Below are positions 1 to 8,385 of a stretch of DNA of 64,000 nt, in pieces. The stretch comes from CAMDTE01 sp964504345 (GTDB taxonomy: Bacteria > Bacteroidota > Bacteroidia > Flavobacteriales > Schleiferiaceae), in assembly GCA_964504345.1 (NCBI GenBank), contig CAZDDX010000005.1, positions 36,485 through 100,484 of the forward strand. The letters are read 5' to 3'. A program made the translations under genes and the position numbers. The first letter of the stretch is position 1, and the number at the start of each line of letters is the position of its first letter. The notes under the pieces are model-generated. The model made no database searches. It had not been told where the DNA came from and worked only from the letters and a program-made list of their open reading frames with translations.

Positions 1-1244
1 TGCAAATTGACGAAAGTATTGCCTCGTACGGACGCAACCTCGCGCTGCGTCATTCGGTAATCTTTGGCGGCGTCGGCCAACAACCTCAAGTAGACGCGCT
101 CCGCAGGGGTGCAGACCTGGTGACGGCCACCCCCGGCCGATTGCTGGACTTGATGAGCCAAGGACACGTTGATTTGCGTCATTTGACCCATTTTGTCTTG
201 GATGAGGCAGACCGCATGCTGGACATGGGCTTCATTCACGACGTGAAAAAAGTCATTGCCAAATTGCCTTCCAAGCGCCAAACCCTGTTCTTCTCCGCCA
301 CCATGCCGTCGGAAGTGGTGAAGTTGTCGGACACTCTGCTGCACCAGCCGGTGCGCGTGTCGGTGGCTCCCGTGTCCTCGACGGCCGAAAAAGTGAGCCA
401 AACGGTTTACAAGGTGGACCAAAAAGGAAAGCGCTTCTTGCTGCGCCATTTGCTGAAAGAAGTGGCGCCCGAAGTGCCGTCCATCTTGGTGTTTACCCGC
501 ACCAAACACGGCGCGGACAAGGTGGTTAAGGACTTGGTGAACAACGGCATCACCGCCCAAGCCATTCACGGCAACAAGAGCCAGTCTGCCCGCCAAAATG
601 CGTTGGGCAACTTCAAGAACCGCACCACGCGCGTTTTGGTAGCCACAGACATTGCGGCGCGCGGCATTGACATTGACGAGCTGACGCACGTGATCAATTT
701 TGAGATTCCGAACATTCCGGAAACGTACGTGCACCGCATTGGACGTACCGGTCGTGCGGGCAACAGCGGAATTGCTTGGTCTTTGGTGGACCGCGAGGAG
801 CTTCCCTTCTTGAAGGACATCCAAAAGTTGATCCGCCAAGACATCCCGGTGGACGCTACGCATCCGTACCAGCCCGGTGCGGTACTGCCCCAAGAAGCTC
901 CTGAGCCCCCCCGTCCGCCGCGCGAACCGCGCGGCCCCGGAAAGGGCAAGGGCGGCAACGGCGGTGGTAACAACGGCGGCAACCGCTCCAAATCTGCGTC
1001 GGGCGGATCGTCCAACCGAGGCGGTAGCGCGGCCGGCAACGGCGGCGGTGGATACCGCGGAGGCGAAGCGCGCGGAGGTGAAGGTCGCGGAGGTGAATCG
1101 CGCGGAGGAGGCCGGCCCGTAGGGCGGGCCGACGGCCGCACGGGGGGATCTTCCGAGCGCCCCAACCGGGCCGACGGCGGCAGCAATGCTGCGAGTGCAG
1201 ACGCCAACAAGAGTTCCGCCCCTTGGTGGAAGCGAAATCGCTGA
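1..1244 (+). CDS. rhlE: DEAD-box RNA helicase, RhlE type (5' end outside window)
   Basis: ATP-dependent RNA helicase, probably acting in ribosome assembly or RNA turnover in the cytoplasm. The frame is open from the first bases, so the N-terminus with the P-loop is missing; the GTG at 120 is internal, because upstream codons still read a helicase sequence (FGGVGQQPQVDALRRG). Counting from the first visible codon, motif Ib TPGRLLD is near residue 42, DEAD at 67-70, SAT at 98-100 and HRIGRTGR at 244-251. From about residue 300 the tail is rich in Gly, Arg and Asn with RGG-like runs, typical of RhlE-group RNA-binding tails. The next gene starts 19 bases downstream from its own promoter. The family call is secure; the RhlE subgroup is inferred from core motifs and tail. 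Confidence 0.93.
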   Translation, partial: QIDESIASYGRNLALRHSVIFGGVGQQPQVDALRRGADLVTATPGRLLDLMSQGHVDLRHLTHFVLDEADRMLDMGFIHDVKKVIAKLPSKRQTLFFSATMPSEVVKLSDTLLHQPVRVSVAPVSSTAEKVSQTVYKVDQKGKRFLLRHLLKEVAPEVPSILVFTRTKHGADKVVKDLVNNGITAQAIHGNKSQSARQNALGNFKNRTTRVLVATDIAARGIDIDELTHVINFEIPNIPETYVHRIGRTGRAGNSGIAWSLVDREELPFLKDIQKLIRQDIPVDATHPYQPGAVLPQEAPEPPRPPREPRGPGKGKGGNGGGNNGGNRSKSASGGSSNRGGSAAGNGGGGYRGGEARGGEGRGGESRGGGRPVGRADGRTGGSSERPNRADGGSNAASADANKSSAPWWKRNR

Positions 1245-1251
1245 GGCCAAC

Positions 1252-1259
1252 TACCTTTG
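1252..1259 (+). promoter_or_regulatory. Bacteroidota -7 box (TACCTTTG), leaderless arrangement
   Basis: TACCTTTG matches TAnnTTTG and lies only 4 bases before the ATG at 1264. With the usual spacing, transcription would start at or next to the A of the ATG. This also favours 1264 over the longer frame that opens at 1186 inside rhlE. Confidence 0.65.
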
Positions 1260-1263
1260 CTGC

Positions 1264-2601
1264 ATGGCGGAATTGGCAACCTCACCCCTTTTTCAAGCCC
1301 GACCGGTGGAACACCCGGCGGAAGTTCCGTTCATGCTCTTTGCGGATGCGGAAGGTGAAATTGTAGAACACGAAACCTGGCGCTGCGTGGGCCGATCGGG
1401 CAAAACCCCTGTGGTTTTGCAACCGGAAGACTTCATCCCGCTGCCGGAAGGAAGTGAATTCTTCTTTTTACCCGGACGCGTACCTCTTGGTTGGAATCCC
1501 AAGTCCGGCAAAATTGAGCCGTACGAAGGAACCGAGGCCGTGGCGGCATTCATCAGCCCGGCGCACAGCCAAACGTATTTGGCGGCCTACGAAAAGCGCG
1601 GAACGGCGCCCATCCTGCCGCTCTACGCCTACACCGCCGTGGGTTGGTTCAACGACCGCTTTTGGACCGCAGCCGTTCGGGTAGATCCGGACCTGCGCCA
1701 AGACGTCAGCCAGTTTCACCAGCCCCTGGTGGATCGGTCCATCGACCAAATGCGGAAGCGCTTCCCCGCCAACCGCGTGGTGGAGCACCTGGCGGAAAAT
1801 TGCGCCAGCGATTACAGCTGCCGTGCCGCCCAAAATTTCTTTTTGAACCGCTGGGAATGCCCCGTGCCGGCGTCGCCCGCGTGCAACGCCACCTGCCTGG
1901 GGTGCATCTCCCTGCAGGAAGACGAGGACGTTCACAGTGCCCACTTTCGCTTGAAGTTCATCCCGGACCCCAACGAAATTGCGGAGATGGCTTTGTACCA
2001 CCTGGAGTCCGCCCCCTACCCCATCGTTTCTTTTGGTCAGGGCTGCGAAGGCGAACCCCTGCTTGTTTGGGAAACCTTGGTGCAGGCCATCCAAAAAATT
2101 CGCGCCCAAACCTCCAAGGGCATCATCAACATGAACACCAACGGGTCCAAGCCTGACGCCGTGGAAGCCTTGTGCCAAGCGGGGTTGCAGAGCATCCGCG
2201 TGAGCATGAACTCAGCCCGGAAGGACTGGTACACCAACTACTACCTTCCGCGGAACTACGCGTTTGAAGACCTAGTGGAAAGCCTGAAGGTGGTGCGCAA
2301 GCACGGCGGTTGGGCCAGCATCAACTACTTTGTGTTCCCGGGGGTGACGGACGCCCGCGCGGAATGGGAGGCCCTGCAGCGGTTGATTGAATCGACGGAC
2401 CTGAACATGATTCAGTGGCGGAATTTCACCATCGACCCGGACTGGTACTTCAAAAAAGTACGGCTGGAACCGGACCCCGAACCTCTGGGGGTATTGAAGT
2501 TGCAGGAATTGGTGCGGAAACACTACCCGCAAGTGGCCTTTGGGTACTTCAATCCGTCGGAAGAAACGCAGGCGTACTACAACGAACGCCGTATCCGCTG
2601 A
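1264..2601 (+). CDS. Radical SAM domain protein
   Basis: 445 residues. The cluster-binding motif is CNATCLGC (C207, C211, C214), the CX3CX2C signature that binds a 4Fe-4S cluster for S-adenosylmethionine cleavage. A roughly 200-residue N-terminal region with no recognised motif precedes it. Further on, FGQGCEGEPL and a NMNTNGS stretch fit the SAM-binding strands of a TIM barrel. The start at 1264 is chosen because it directly follows a TACCTTTG box. The stop is 5 bases before the methyltransferase gene at 2607, so the two probably share a transcript. The substrate is unknown; an RNA or protein modification role is possible but not shown. Confidence 0.85.
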   Translation: MAELATSPLFQARPVEHPAEVPFMLFADAEGEIVEHETWRCVGRSGKTPVVLQPEDFIPLPEGSEFFFLPGRVPLGWNPKSGKIEPYEGTEAVAAFISPAHSQTYLAAYEKRGTAPILPLYAYTAVGWFNDRFWTAAVRVDPDLRQDVSQFHQPLVDRSIDQMRKRFPANRVVEHLAENCASDYSCRAAQNFFLNRWECPVPASPACNATCLGCISLQEDEDVHSAHFRLKFIPDPNEIAEMALYHLESAPYPIVSFGQGCEGEPLLVWETLVQAIQKIRAQTSKGIINMNTNGSKPDAVEALCQAGLQSIRVSMNSARKDWYTNYYLPRNYAFEDLVESLKVVRKHGGWASINYFVFPGVTDARAEWEALQRLIESTDLNMIQWRNFTIDPDWYFKKVRLEPDPEPLGVLKLQELVRKHYPQVAFGYFNPSEETQAYYNERRIR

Positions 2602-2606
2602 GCGGC

Positions 2607-3518
2607 ATGAAGCACGCATCGGCTGCCCCCGTGAACATTGGCCTGGCAACGGCCGATCGCTGGAAAGACTACGCCCTGTTGGACTGCGGAAACGAGTACA
2701 AACTGGAGCGCTTTGGGCCGTTGGTCTTGGCGCGGCCGGAGCCGCAAGCCGTTTGGACGCCCTCTTTGGAGGCGTCGGAATGGAAAAAACGCGCTCAAGC
2801 CACCTTCTCGCGATCCAAAGACAGCCCGGACAAGGGTTTGTGGACGGTGGCACCCGGAACCCCGGAGCGGTGGGAAGTGAGCTACGCCTTGCAGGACCAC
2901 AAACTGCGGTTTTCCCTGCAGCGCACCGGCTTCAAGCACATTGGGCTCTTTCCGGAGCAAGCCGAGAATTGGGAATGGATTTACGGCGCGGTGCGCACTA
3001 TGGGCGGGGCCGCAAGCGCTCCCAAGGTGCTGAATTTATTTGCCTACACCGGCGGCGCTTCCTTGGCGGCGCGCGCGGCCGGCGCAGAGGTTACCCACGT
3101 GGACTCCGTGCGCAAGGTGGTGGACTGGGGACGACAAAACCAAGACGCTTCCGGATTGAGCGCCATCCGCTGGGTGGTGGAAGACGCCGCGGCCTTTGTG
3201 CGGCGCGAAGCCAAACGCGGCAACCGCTACGCCGGCATTGTGTTGGATCCGCCGGCCTACGGCCGCGGCCCAGACGGCGAAAAGTGGATTTTGGAAGACC
3301 ACTTAGACGGGTTGCTGCGGGACTGCGCCCAGCTGTTGGAACCCAACGGTTTTGTGGTTTTGAACCTCTATTCCATGGGGTTGAGCGCCGTGGTGGCGCA
3401 CACTTTGCTGAACTTGCATTTTGGACGCAGCGCCGCCCTGGTGGAACACTACGCAGAAGACCCCCACGGAAAAAGACTTCCCTTCGGTACGGTAGCGCGC
3501 ATCGCACCTTTGCCGTAA
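2607..3518 (+). CDS. Class I SAM-dependent methyltransferase (RlmI/RlmK-like domain)
   Basis: 303 residues. The SAM-binding motif I is NLFAYTGG (143-150), followed by an acidic strand end at THVDS; the motif IV equivalent is VLDPPAYGRG (212-221). FAYTGG and DPPxF/YGRG are characteristic of the RlmI/RlmK/TrmA-like 23S rRNA m5C/m2G methyltransferase group, so an rRNA target is likely but not proven. There is no PUA domain at the N-terminus; it reads more like a short beta-rich extension. It follows the radical SAM gene by 5 bases. The next gene starts 47 bases on without an obvious terminator. Confidence 0.8.
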   Translation: MKHASAAPVNIGLATADRWKDYALLDCGNEYKLERFGPLVLARPEPQAVWTPSLEASEWKKRAQATFSRSKDSPDKGLWTVAPGTPERWEVSYALQDHKLRFSLQRTGFKHIGLFPEQAENWEWIYGAVRTMGGAASAPKVLNLFAYTGGASLAARAAGAEVTHVDSVRKVVDWGRQNQDASGLSAIRWVVEDAAAFVRREAKRGNRYAGIVLDPPAYGRGPDGEKWILEDHLDGLLRDCAQLLEPNGFVVLNLYSMGLSAVVAHTLLNLHFGRSAALVEHYAEDPHGKRLPFGTVARIAPLP

Positions 3519-3565
3519 CTTCATACCGTCAAACCCAAGCCGAAAGGCTGTAACGTTATTGCCTC

Positions 3566-4000
3566 ATGTACACCGGATTGCTGCATACCCACCGCCTTTT
3601 TGCGTACCTCTTTTTGGTAGCCGCCGTTGCCGCTGTAGCCATGGCCAAACACGGATGGCTGCTCAAGCGCACCCAACAAAATGCGTGGGACCGTCGGACC
3701 GCACTTTTTGCGTTGATCTTTGGCCACCTGCAACTCCTTTTTGGCTTGGCGCTGTACTTTCTGGGCCCTTGGTTTGAGCAATTGACCACCAACACTGCGG
3801 AGGTCATGAAGAATGCGGATTTGCGCTGGTTCGCCGTGGAACACATCACCGTGAACCTCATTGGAATTGCCTTGATCACCGTGGGTTACTCCAAATCCAA
3901 AAAACAGCCCGACGCCGCTGCGTTTTTCACGCGCACGTGGTGGATGGGCATTGGCTTGTTGCTCATCCTTTCCCGCATTCCGTGGGAACGCCTCTTTTGA
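3566..4000 (+). CDS. Small integral membrane protein
   Basis: 144 residues with four hydrophobic stretches (near residues 12-30, 45-68, 86-108 and 124-142), so probably a four-helix inner-membrane protein. The opening MYTGLLHTHRLFAYLF resembles a family found throughout Bacteroidota that is sometimes labelled cytochrome b-like; His residues near the first helix would suit haem or metal binding, but this is only a suggestion. It sits 15 bases upstream of hflX and is likely co-transcribed with it. No catalytic motif is visible. Confidence 0.7.
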   Translation: MYTGLLHTHRLFAYLFLVAAVAAVAMAKHGWLLKRTQQNAWDRRTALFALIFGHLQLLFGLALYFLGPWFEQLTTNTAEVMKNADLRWFAVEHITVNLIGIALITVGYSKSKKQPDAAAFFTRTWWMGIGLLLILSRIPWERLF

Positions 4001-4015
4001 TACCCGCCGCCCTGC

Positions 4016-5176
4016 ATGATTGAACGCCAAACCCGGGAAGACCGCGAAGAGCGGTGCATCCTGATCGGAGCCATTACCCGCCTGCAACCGGAAGAAAAGG
4101 TTGAGGAGTACTTGGACGAAATGGACTTTTTGGCGCGAACGGCCGGTGCCACCACCGTGGCCCGGTTCACCCAAAAAATGGACAAGCCGGACTCCTACAC
4201 CTTTCTGGGGTCCGGTAAAATGGAGGAAATCCACGCCTACATCCAAGAACACAACATTGATTTGGCGCTGTTTGACGACGAATTGACGCCGTCGCAGCTG
4301 AAGAATATTGAGCGCCTGTTTGAAATCAAGGTGATGGACCGCACCAACTTGATTTTGGACATTTTTGCGGCCCGCGCCCAAACCTCCTACGCCCGGACGC
4401 AGGTGGAGTTGGCGCAGTACCAGTACCTGCTGCCGCGATTGAGCCGCATGTGGACGCACCTGGAACGCCAAAAAGGCGGGATTGGGATGCGCGGACCGGG
4501 AGAAACCCAAATCGAAACGGACCGTCGGATCATCCAACAGCGGATTGCGTGGCTGAAGGAAAAATTGGAGAAGATTGACCGCCAAATGGCCACCCAACGC
4601 GGCAACCGCGGCGCCTTGATCCGCGTGGCTTTGGTGGGCTACACCAACGTGGGGAAGTCCACCTTGATGAACGCGCTCAGCAAGAGCGAGGTGCTGGCGG
4701 AAAACAAGCTGTTTGCCACCTTGGACACCACCGTGCGCAAAGTGGTCATTGGCAACCTGCCCTTTTTGCTGTCGGACACCGTCGGGTTCATCCGCAAGCT
4801 CCCCACCCAGCTGGTGGAATCCTTCAAGTCCACGTTGGACGAAGTGCGCGAGGCCGACGTTTTGGTGCACGTGGTGGATTTGGCGCACCCGGCGTACGAA
4901 GACCACATCGCTTCCGTAAACTTGATTTTGGCCGAACTGGACACCCGAGATAAACCCATCTTGATGGTATTCAACAAGGTGGACGCCTTTCTGGAACAGG
5001 CTGAGCCCGGCGCCTTGGACGCGGTGAAACGCGCCTGGGAAGACCGGGCCCAGGGCCAAGCCGTCTTCATTTCCGCCACCCAAAAAGACAACTTCGACGG
5101 CCTCAAAGACGCCCTCTACGGCTTGGTCAGCACCCTGCACGCCGTTCGCTTTCCGTACGACACCTTTTTGTACTGA
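4016..5176 (+). CDS. hflX: GTPase HflX
   Basis: 386 residues, full family length. The N-terminal HflX domain is followed by the conserved linker GIGMRGPGETQIETDRR (about 155-171) and a G domain with P-loop GYTNVGKST (208-216), G3 DTVG (254-257) and G4 NKVD (320-323). HflX binds the 50S subunit and splits stalled or hibernating 70S ribosomes after heat or antibiotic stress (established for the family). The ATG at 4016 gives the expected N-terminus. A bidirectional terminator separates it from the convergent acyl-CoA dehydrogenase. Confidence 0.95.
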   Translation: MIERQTREDREERCILIGAITRLQPEEKVEEYLDEMDFLARTAGATTVARFTQKMDKPDSYTFLGSGKMEEIHAYIQEHNIDLALFDDELTPSQLKNIERLFEIKVMDRTNLILDIFAARAQTSYARTQVELAQYQYLLPRLSRMWTHLERQKGGIGMRGPGETQIETDRRIIQQRIAWLKEKLEKIDRQMATQRGNRGALIRVALVGYTNVGKSTLMNALSKSEVLAENKLFATLDTTVRKVVIGNLPFLLSDTVGFIRKLPTQLVESFKSTLDEVREADVLVHVVDLAHPAYEDHIASVNLILAELDTRDKPILMVFNKVDAFLEQAEPGALDAVKRAWEDRAQGQAVFISATQKDNFDGLKDALYGLVSTLHAVRFPYDTFLY

Positions 5177-5232
5177 CCCCCGGGGTTGTTTTAGGCGCCT
5201 TAACCTTTTCTGGGGTGGATTTAATCATGCAA

Positions 5233-5272
5233 CAAAAAAAAGGGCTGCCTCACTGCGAGACAGCCCCTTTTG
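5233..5272. terminator. Bidirectional intrinsic terminator
   Basis: A stem of GGGCTGCCTC and GAGACAGCCC (5242-5251 and 5257-5266, one G-U type mismatch, loop ACTGC) has an A-run on its left and CCCTTTT on its right. It lies between the convergent hflX and glutaryl-CoA dehydrogenase genes and can serve both strands. Confidence 0.85.
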
Positions 5273-5296
5273 GTTTGCGGCTAAGCCGCCTTCGGC

Positions 5297-6481
5297 TCAC
5301 TTAAACGCGCTCAAACCGGTCACGTCCATGCCCGTGATGAGCAAGTGGATGTCGTGCGTGCCTTCGTAGGTCACTACAGACTCCAAGTTCATCATGTGGC
5401 GCATGATGGGGTAGTCGCCCGTGATGCCCATTCCGCCCAGCATTTGGCGTGCCTCGCGTGCAATTTCCAACGCCATGTTTACGTTGTTGCGCTTGGCCAT
5501 GGAAATCTGGGCCGTGGTGGCGCGTCCTTCGTTCTTCAACTGACCCAAACGGAGGGTCAGCAACTGCGCCTTGGTGATTTCCGTGATCATCTCCGCCAAC
5601 TTCTTCTGCTGCAATTGGAACCCGCCAATGGGCCGGTCAAACTGCACGCGTTCTTTGGAGTAGCGAAGGGCCGTGTCGTAGCAGTCCATGGCCGCGCCCA
5701 AGGCGCCCCAAGCAATGCCGTATCGGGCCGAATCCAAGCAACCCAGCGGTGCGCCCAAACCGGATTTGTTGGGCAATAAATTCTCCTTGGGAACCTTCAC
5801 GTTGTCAAACACCAACTCACCGGTGGCGGAGGCGCGCAGGGACCACTTGTTGTGGGTTTCAGGGGTGGTGAAGCCTTCCATGCCGCGCTCCACAATGACC
5901 CCATGGATGCGGCCTGCTTCGTTCTTGGCCCAAACCACGGCGATGTCGCAGAAAGGTGCGTTGGAAATCCACATTTTTGCGCCGTTCAGCAGGTAGTGGT
6001 CCCCCATGTCTTTGATGTTGGTCACCATGCCGCCGGGGTTGGAACCGAAGTTGGGTTCCGTCAAACCAAAAGAGCCCAGCATTTCGCCGGAGGCCAACTT
6101 GGGCAAGTACTTGCGGCGTTGCTCCTCAGAGCCGTACGCGTAGATGGGGTACATGACCAAGGAAGACTGCACGGAACAGGTGGAACGCACCCCGCTGTCT
6201 CCGCGCTCAATTTCCATCATCATCAGACCGTAGGAAATCTGATCCAAGCCAGCGCCGCCGTATTCCGTGGGGATGTACGGACCAAAAGCCCCAACTTCCG
6301 CCAGGCCTTTCACCAATTGCTTGGGGAACTCCGCACGTTGGGCGTACTCCTCAATGATGGGAGAAACGTCGCGCTTCACCCACTCGCGGGTGGCTTCGCG
6401 GATGAGTTTGTGCTCGTCGGAGAGCATCTCGTCCATCAAATAGTAATCGGGGTGCTGGTACAGGTCTTGACGTGCTGCCAT
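5297..6481 (-). CDS. gcdH: Glutaryl-CoA dehydrogenase (acyl-CoA dehydrogenase family)
   Basis: 394 residues. FAD-dependent enzyme oxidising and decarboxylating glutaryl-CoA to crotonyl-CoA in lysine/tryptophan breakdown. The subfamily call rests on features shared with mitochondrial GCDH rather than short-chain dehydrogenases: RGDSGVRSTCSVQSSLVM, YAYGSEEQRRKYLP, the FGLTEPNFGS segment, SLRASATGELV and RYGIAWGALGA. The C-terminal TYEGTHD places the catalytic glutamate at residue 373. The start at 6481 (MAARQD) is preferred over upstream in-frame codons because a minus-strand TACCTTTG box at 6520-6527 would otherwise lie inside the gene. Divergent from the DUF4271 gene. Confidence 0.9.
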   Translation of the reverse strand: MAARQDLYQHPDYYLMDEMLSDEHKLIREATREWVKRDVSPIIEEYAQRAEFPKQLVKGLAEVGAFGPYIPTEYGGAGLDQISYGLMMMEIERGDSGVRSTCSVQSSLVMYPIYAYGSEEQRRKYLPKLASGEMLGSFGLTEPNFGSNPGGMVTNIKDMGDHYLLNGAKMWISNAPFCDIAVVWAKNEAGRIHGVIVERGMEGFTTPETHNKWSLRASATGELVFDNVKVPKENLLPNKSGLGAPLGCLDSARYGIAWGALGAAMDCYDTALRYSKERVQFDRPIGGFQLQQKKLAEMITEITKAQLLTLRLGQLKNEGRATTAQISMAKRNNVNMALEIAREARQMLGGMGITGDYPIMRHMMNLESVVTYEGTHDIHLLITGMDVTGLSAFK

Positions 6482-6519
6482 GGTGCAATCGATTGAATTT
6501 TCTTCAAAAGGGTTCGCGG

Positions 6520-6527
6520 CAAAGGTA
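6520..6527 (-). promoter_or_regulatory. -7 box for gcdH (TACCTTTG on minus strand)
   Basis: CAAAGGTA on the plus strand reads TACCTTTG on the minus strand, 38 bases before the gcdH ATG at 6481. It faces away from the plus-strand box at 6559, making a compact divergent promoter region. Confidence 0.6.
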
Positions 6528-6558
6528 GTGCACGGGGGGCATCGGGCAGAAGAAATCG

Positions 6559-6566
6559 TACCTTTG
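6559..6566 (+). promoter_or_regulatory. -7 box for the DUF4271-hemD-rnpA-ctp cluster
   Basis: TACCTTTG lies 8 bases before the ATG at 6575. It is the only clear promoter-like box seen before the overlapping genes to 9997, suggesting one transcript with a very short leader. Confidence 0.6.
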
Positions 6567-6574
6567 ATTCGCTC

Positions 6575-7234
6575 ATGGAAACTGGATTTGAAGGCGCGTT
6601 GCGCGCAGACCACCCCACCGCTTGGCTCTTTTGGTTGGTGCTGGGATTCACGCTGTTGGCGGGAAGTTTCTTGCAGCAACGGCGGGCGGCGTTGGTGGGC
6701 TGGTACGCGGACCTGTGGAAGCCCCGGGCCGTTGAAGGCAGAACGTATTCCAGTGGCTTCATCTCCTTGAGCTGGGTGCTATCCGCCCTGGCCGCAGGAC
6801 TTTTTGCCCTTCCCGTGGTGCCGGAACAGATGCGCTTTGCGCCCAATTGGCCCCTGTGGACGTGGTCTGCCTTACTGGCCGCGGCTTGGCTGGTGTTTTT
6901 TGGCATCCAATACGCCGTACATACGCTTGTGGGTGCTTTGTTGGCGCAGCAATCCTCCTTTGCCTTGTACTGGACCGAAAGGTCCGTTGGGTTGCGCTGG
7001 ACGGCACTGCTGGCCCTGCCCTTGCTGTGGGGCTGGATCTTGCCCAGCAGCCACATGGCTACCTCGTGGATTTTCTACGGCTGCGCTGCATTTCTCTATC
7101 TCATTGGTATTGTGCGTGGTATGCTTGTGTTAATTCAGAAATCTACGCTTTCCACGGTTCACCTTTTTGCCTACCTTTGCACGCTGGAAGGGGCCCCCAT
7201 CGCCTGGGCCTTTTATGGAGCGACGCACCTATGA
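6575..7234 (+). CDS. DUF4271-type membrane protein
   Basis: 219 residues, strongly hydrophobic, with about five or six predicted membrane helices. Proteins of this length and pattern, encoded just before uroporphyrinogen-III synthase, are the DUF4271 family of Bacteroidota; assignment rests mainly on that context plus the C-terminal motif KSTLSTVHLFAYLCTLE. The biochemical role is unknown. Its stop overlaps the start of hemD by 4 bases (ATGA), indicating translational coupling. Confidence 0.7.
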   Translation: METGFEGALRADHPTAWLFWLVLGFTLLAGSFLQQRRAALVGWYADLWKPRAVEGRTYSSGFISLSWVLSALAAGLFALPVVPEQMRFAPNWPLWTWSALLAAAWLVFFGIQYAVHTLVGALLAQQSSFALYWTERSVGLRWTALLALPLLWGWILPSSHMATSWIFYGCAAFLYLIGIVRGMLVLIQKSTLSTVHLFAYLCTLEGAPIAWAFYGATHL

Positions 7235-7980
7235 AAGTCAAATCGATCCTCGTATCGCAGCCCGAGCCCTCGGCGGAGAACAATCCGTATGCCGCGCTTG
7301 CTGCCAAACACAAAATCAAAATTGATTTTCGTCCCTTCATCAAAGTGGAGGGTGTTCCCGCCTCTGACTTTCGCAGGGACAAGGTAAACCCGGGTGCTTT
7401 TTCGTCGGTTATTTTCACAAGCAAGAATGCGGTAGACCATTACTTCCGCATTTGCCAAGAGATGCGCGTGGAAGTAAATCCGGAATGGAAGTACTACTGC
7501 GTCTCGGAAGCGGTTGCGTTTTATTTGCAGAAATTCGTTCAGTACCGCAAGCGCAAAATCTATCCGGCCAAAGGAACCCTGGAGGACTTGATTCCCACGC
7601 TGAAGAAGCACAAAGACGAGCACTTTTTGTTCCCGACGTCGGACATCTGGAAGGACGACATTCCCGCCCTTTTGGACGCCAACAAGTTGAAATACACGCG
7701 CGCCATTCTGTTCCGCACGGTGGCCAGCGACCTGAGCGACTTGGCGGAAGTGAAGTACGACATTCTGGCCTTTTTCAGCCCGGAAGGCATTCGTTCTTTG
7801 TTCAAGAACTTCCCGGATTTTGTGCAGAACGAAACGCGCATTGCCGCGTTTGGATCCAGCACCCAACAAGCCGCACGGGACCACAACCTGCGCCTGGACA
7901 TTCCCGTCCCAACCCCCGAAGCGCCGTCCATGACGTCCGCCCTGGACCTCTACGTGAAAGAGGCGAACAAAGGCAAGTAA
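7231..7980 (+). CDS. hemD: Uroporphyrinogen-III synthase
   Basis: 249 residues. Cyclises hydroxymethylbilane to uroporphyrinogen III in haem/sirohaem synthesis. HemD proteins are poorly conserved; supporting features are the N-terminal KSILVSQPEP strand, VIFTSKNAVDHYF (ca. 62-74), VLxx-type second-domain segment DILAFFSPEGIRSLF, and IAAFGSSTQQAARDHNL near the end, which match the usual two-domain layout with S/T-K-N and S-P/xG motifs. Overlaps the preceding gene by 4 bases; the next gene begins directly after its TAA. Confidence 0.85.
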   Translation: MKVKSILVSQPEPSAENNPYAALAAKHKIKIDFRPFIKVEGVPASDFRRDKVNPGAFSSVIFTSKNAVDHYFRICQEMRVEVNPEWKYYCVSEAVAFYLQKFVQYRKRKIYPAKGTLEDLIPTLKKHKDEHFLFPTSDIWKDDIPALLDANKLKYTRAILFRTVASDLSDLAEVKYDILAFFSPEGIRSLFKNFPDFVQNETRIAAFGSSTQQAARDHNLRLDIPVPTPEAPSMTSALDLYVKEANKGK

Positions 7981-8385
7981 GTGCGGGCCACCCTGTCCAA
8001 GAACGACCGGCTGCACCGCCAAAAGCGCATAGACTACCTGTTTTCTGCGGGCAAATCTGCCGTTTCCTACCCCATTCGCGTGGTGGCCGTGCCGGCAGCC
8101 GATGATTTGCTGGAGGCCCACGAGCCGGCCTTGCAAACGCTGTTTTCCGTTGCCAAAAAACGGTTCAAACGGGCCGTCCAACGCAACCGCCACAAACGCC
8201 GCATGCGCGAGGCCTATCGGCTGGAAAAGGCCGTGGCAGATTGGAATCCATCAACCCCCGTTTGGTTGGCCCTCCAGTACATCGGGACCGAGGAAATTCC
8301 GCTGCCGGAACTTCGCACCGCCATTCGGAAAGCCGTGGAAAAAGGCCTAGATTTGGCGCATGAATCGACGCCATCTCGTCCGTAG
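7981..8385 (+). CDS. rnpA: Ribonuclease P protein component
   Basis: 134 residues. Protein subunit of RNase P, which removes the 5' leader of pre-tRNAs. The signature KRFKRAVQRNRHKRRMREAYR-type basic helix (RNR motif near residues 68-76) is diagnostic, with the N-terminal LSKNDRLHRQKRIDYLF segment that starts the fold. The start is a GTG placed immediately after the hemD TAA; no in-frame ATG would retain the N-terminus. The last 26 bases overlap the protease gene. Confidence 0.92.
   Translation: MRATLSKNDRLHRQKRIDYLFSAGKSAVSYPIRVVAVPAADDLLEAHEPALQTLFSVAKKRFKRAVQRNRHKRRMREAYRLEKAVADWNPSTPVWLALQYIGTEEIPLPELRTAIRKAVEKGLDLAHESTPSRP

Noticed and set aside
566..1285. Pro/Arg-rich frame opposite rhlE
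   Set aside because: Antisense of the Gly-rich helicase tail, with no initiation signal.
3521..5140. 539-codon open frame opposite hflX
   Set aside because: Exact antisense of a secure gene; the protein is low in structure and Gly/His/Val-rich, an effect of GC-rich codon third positions.
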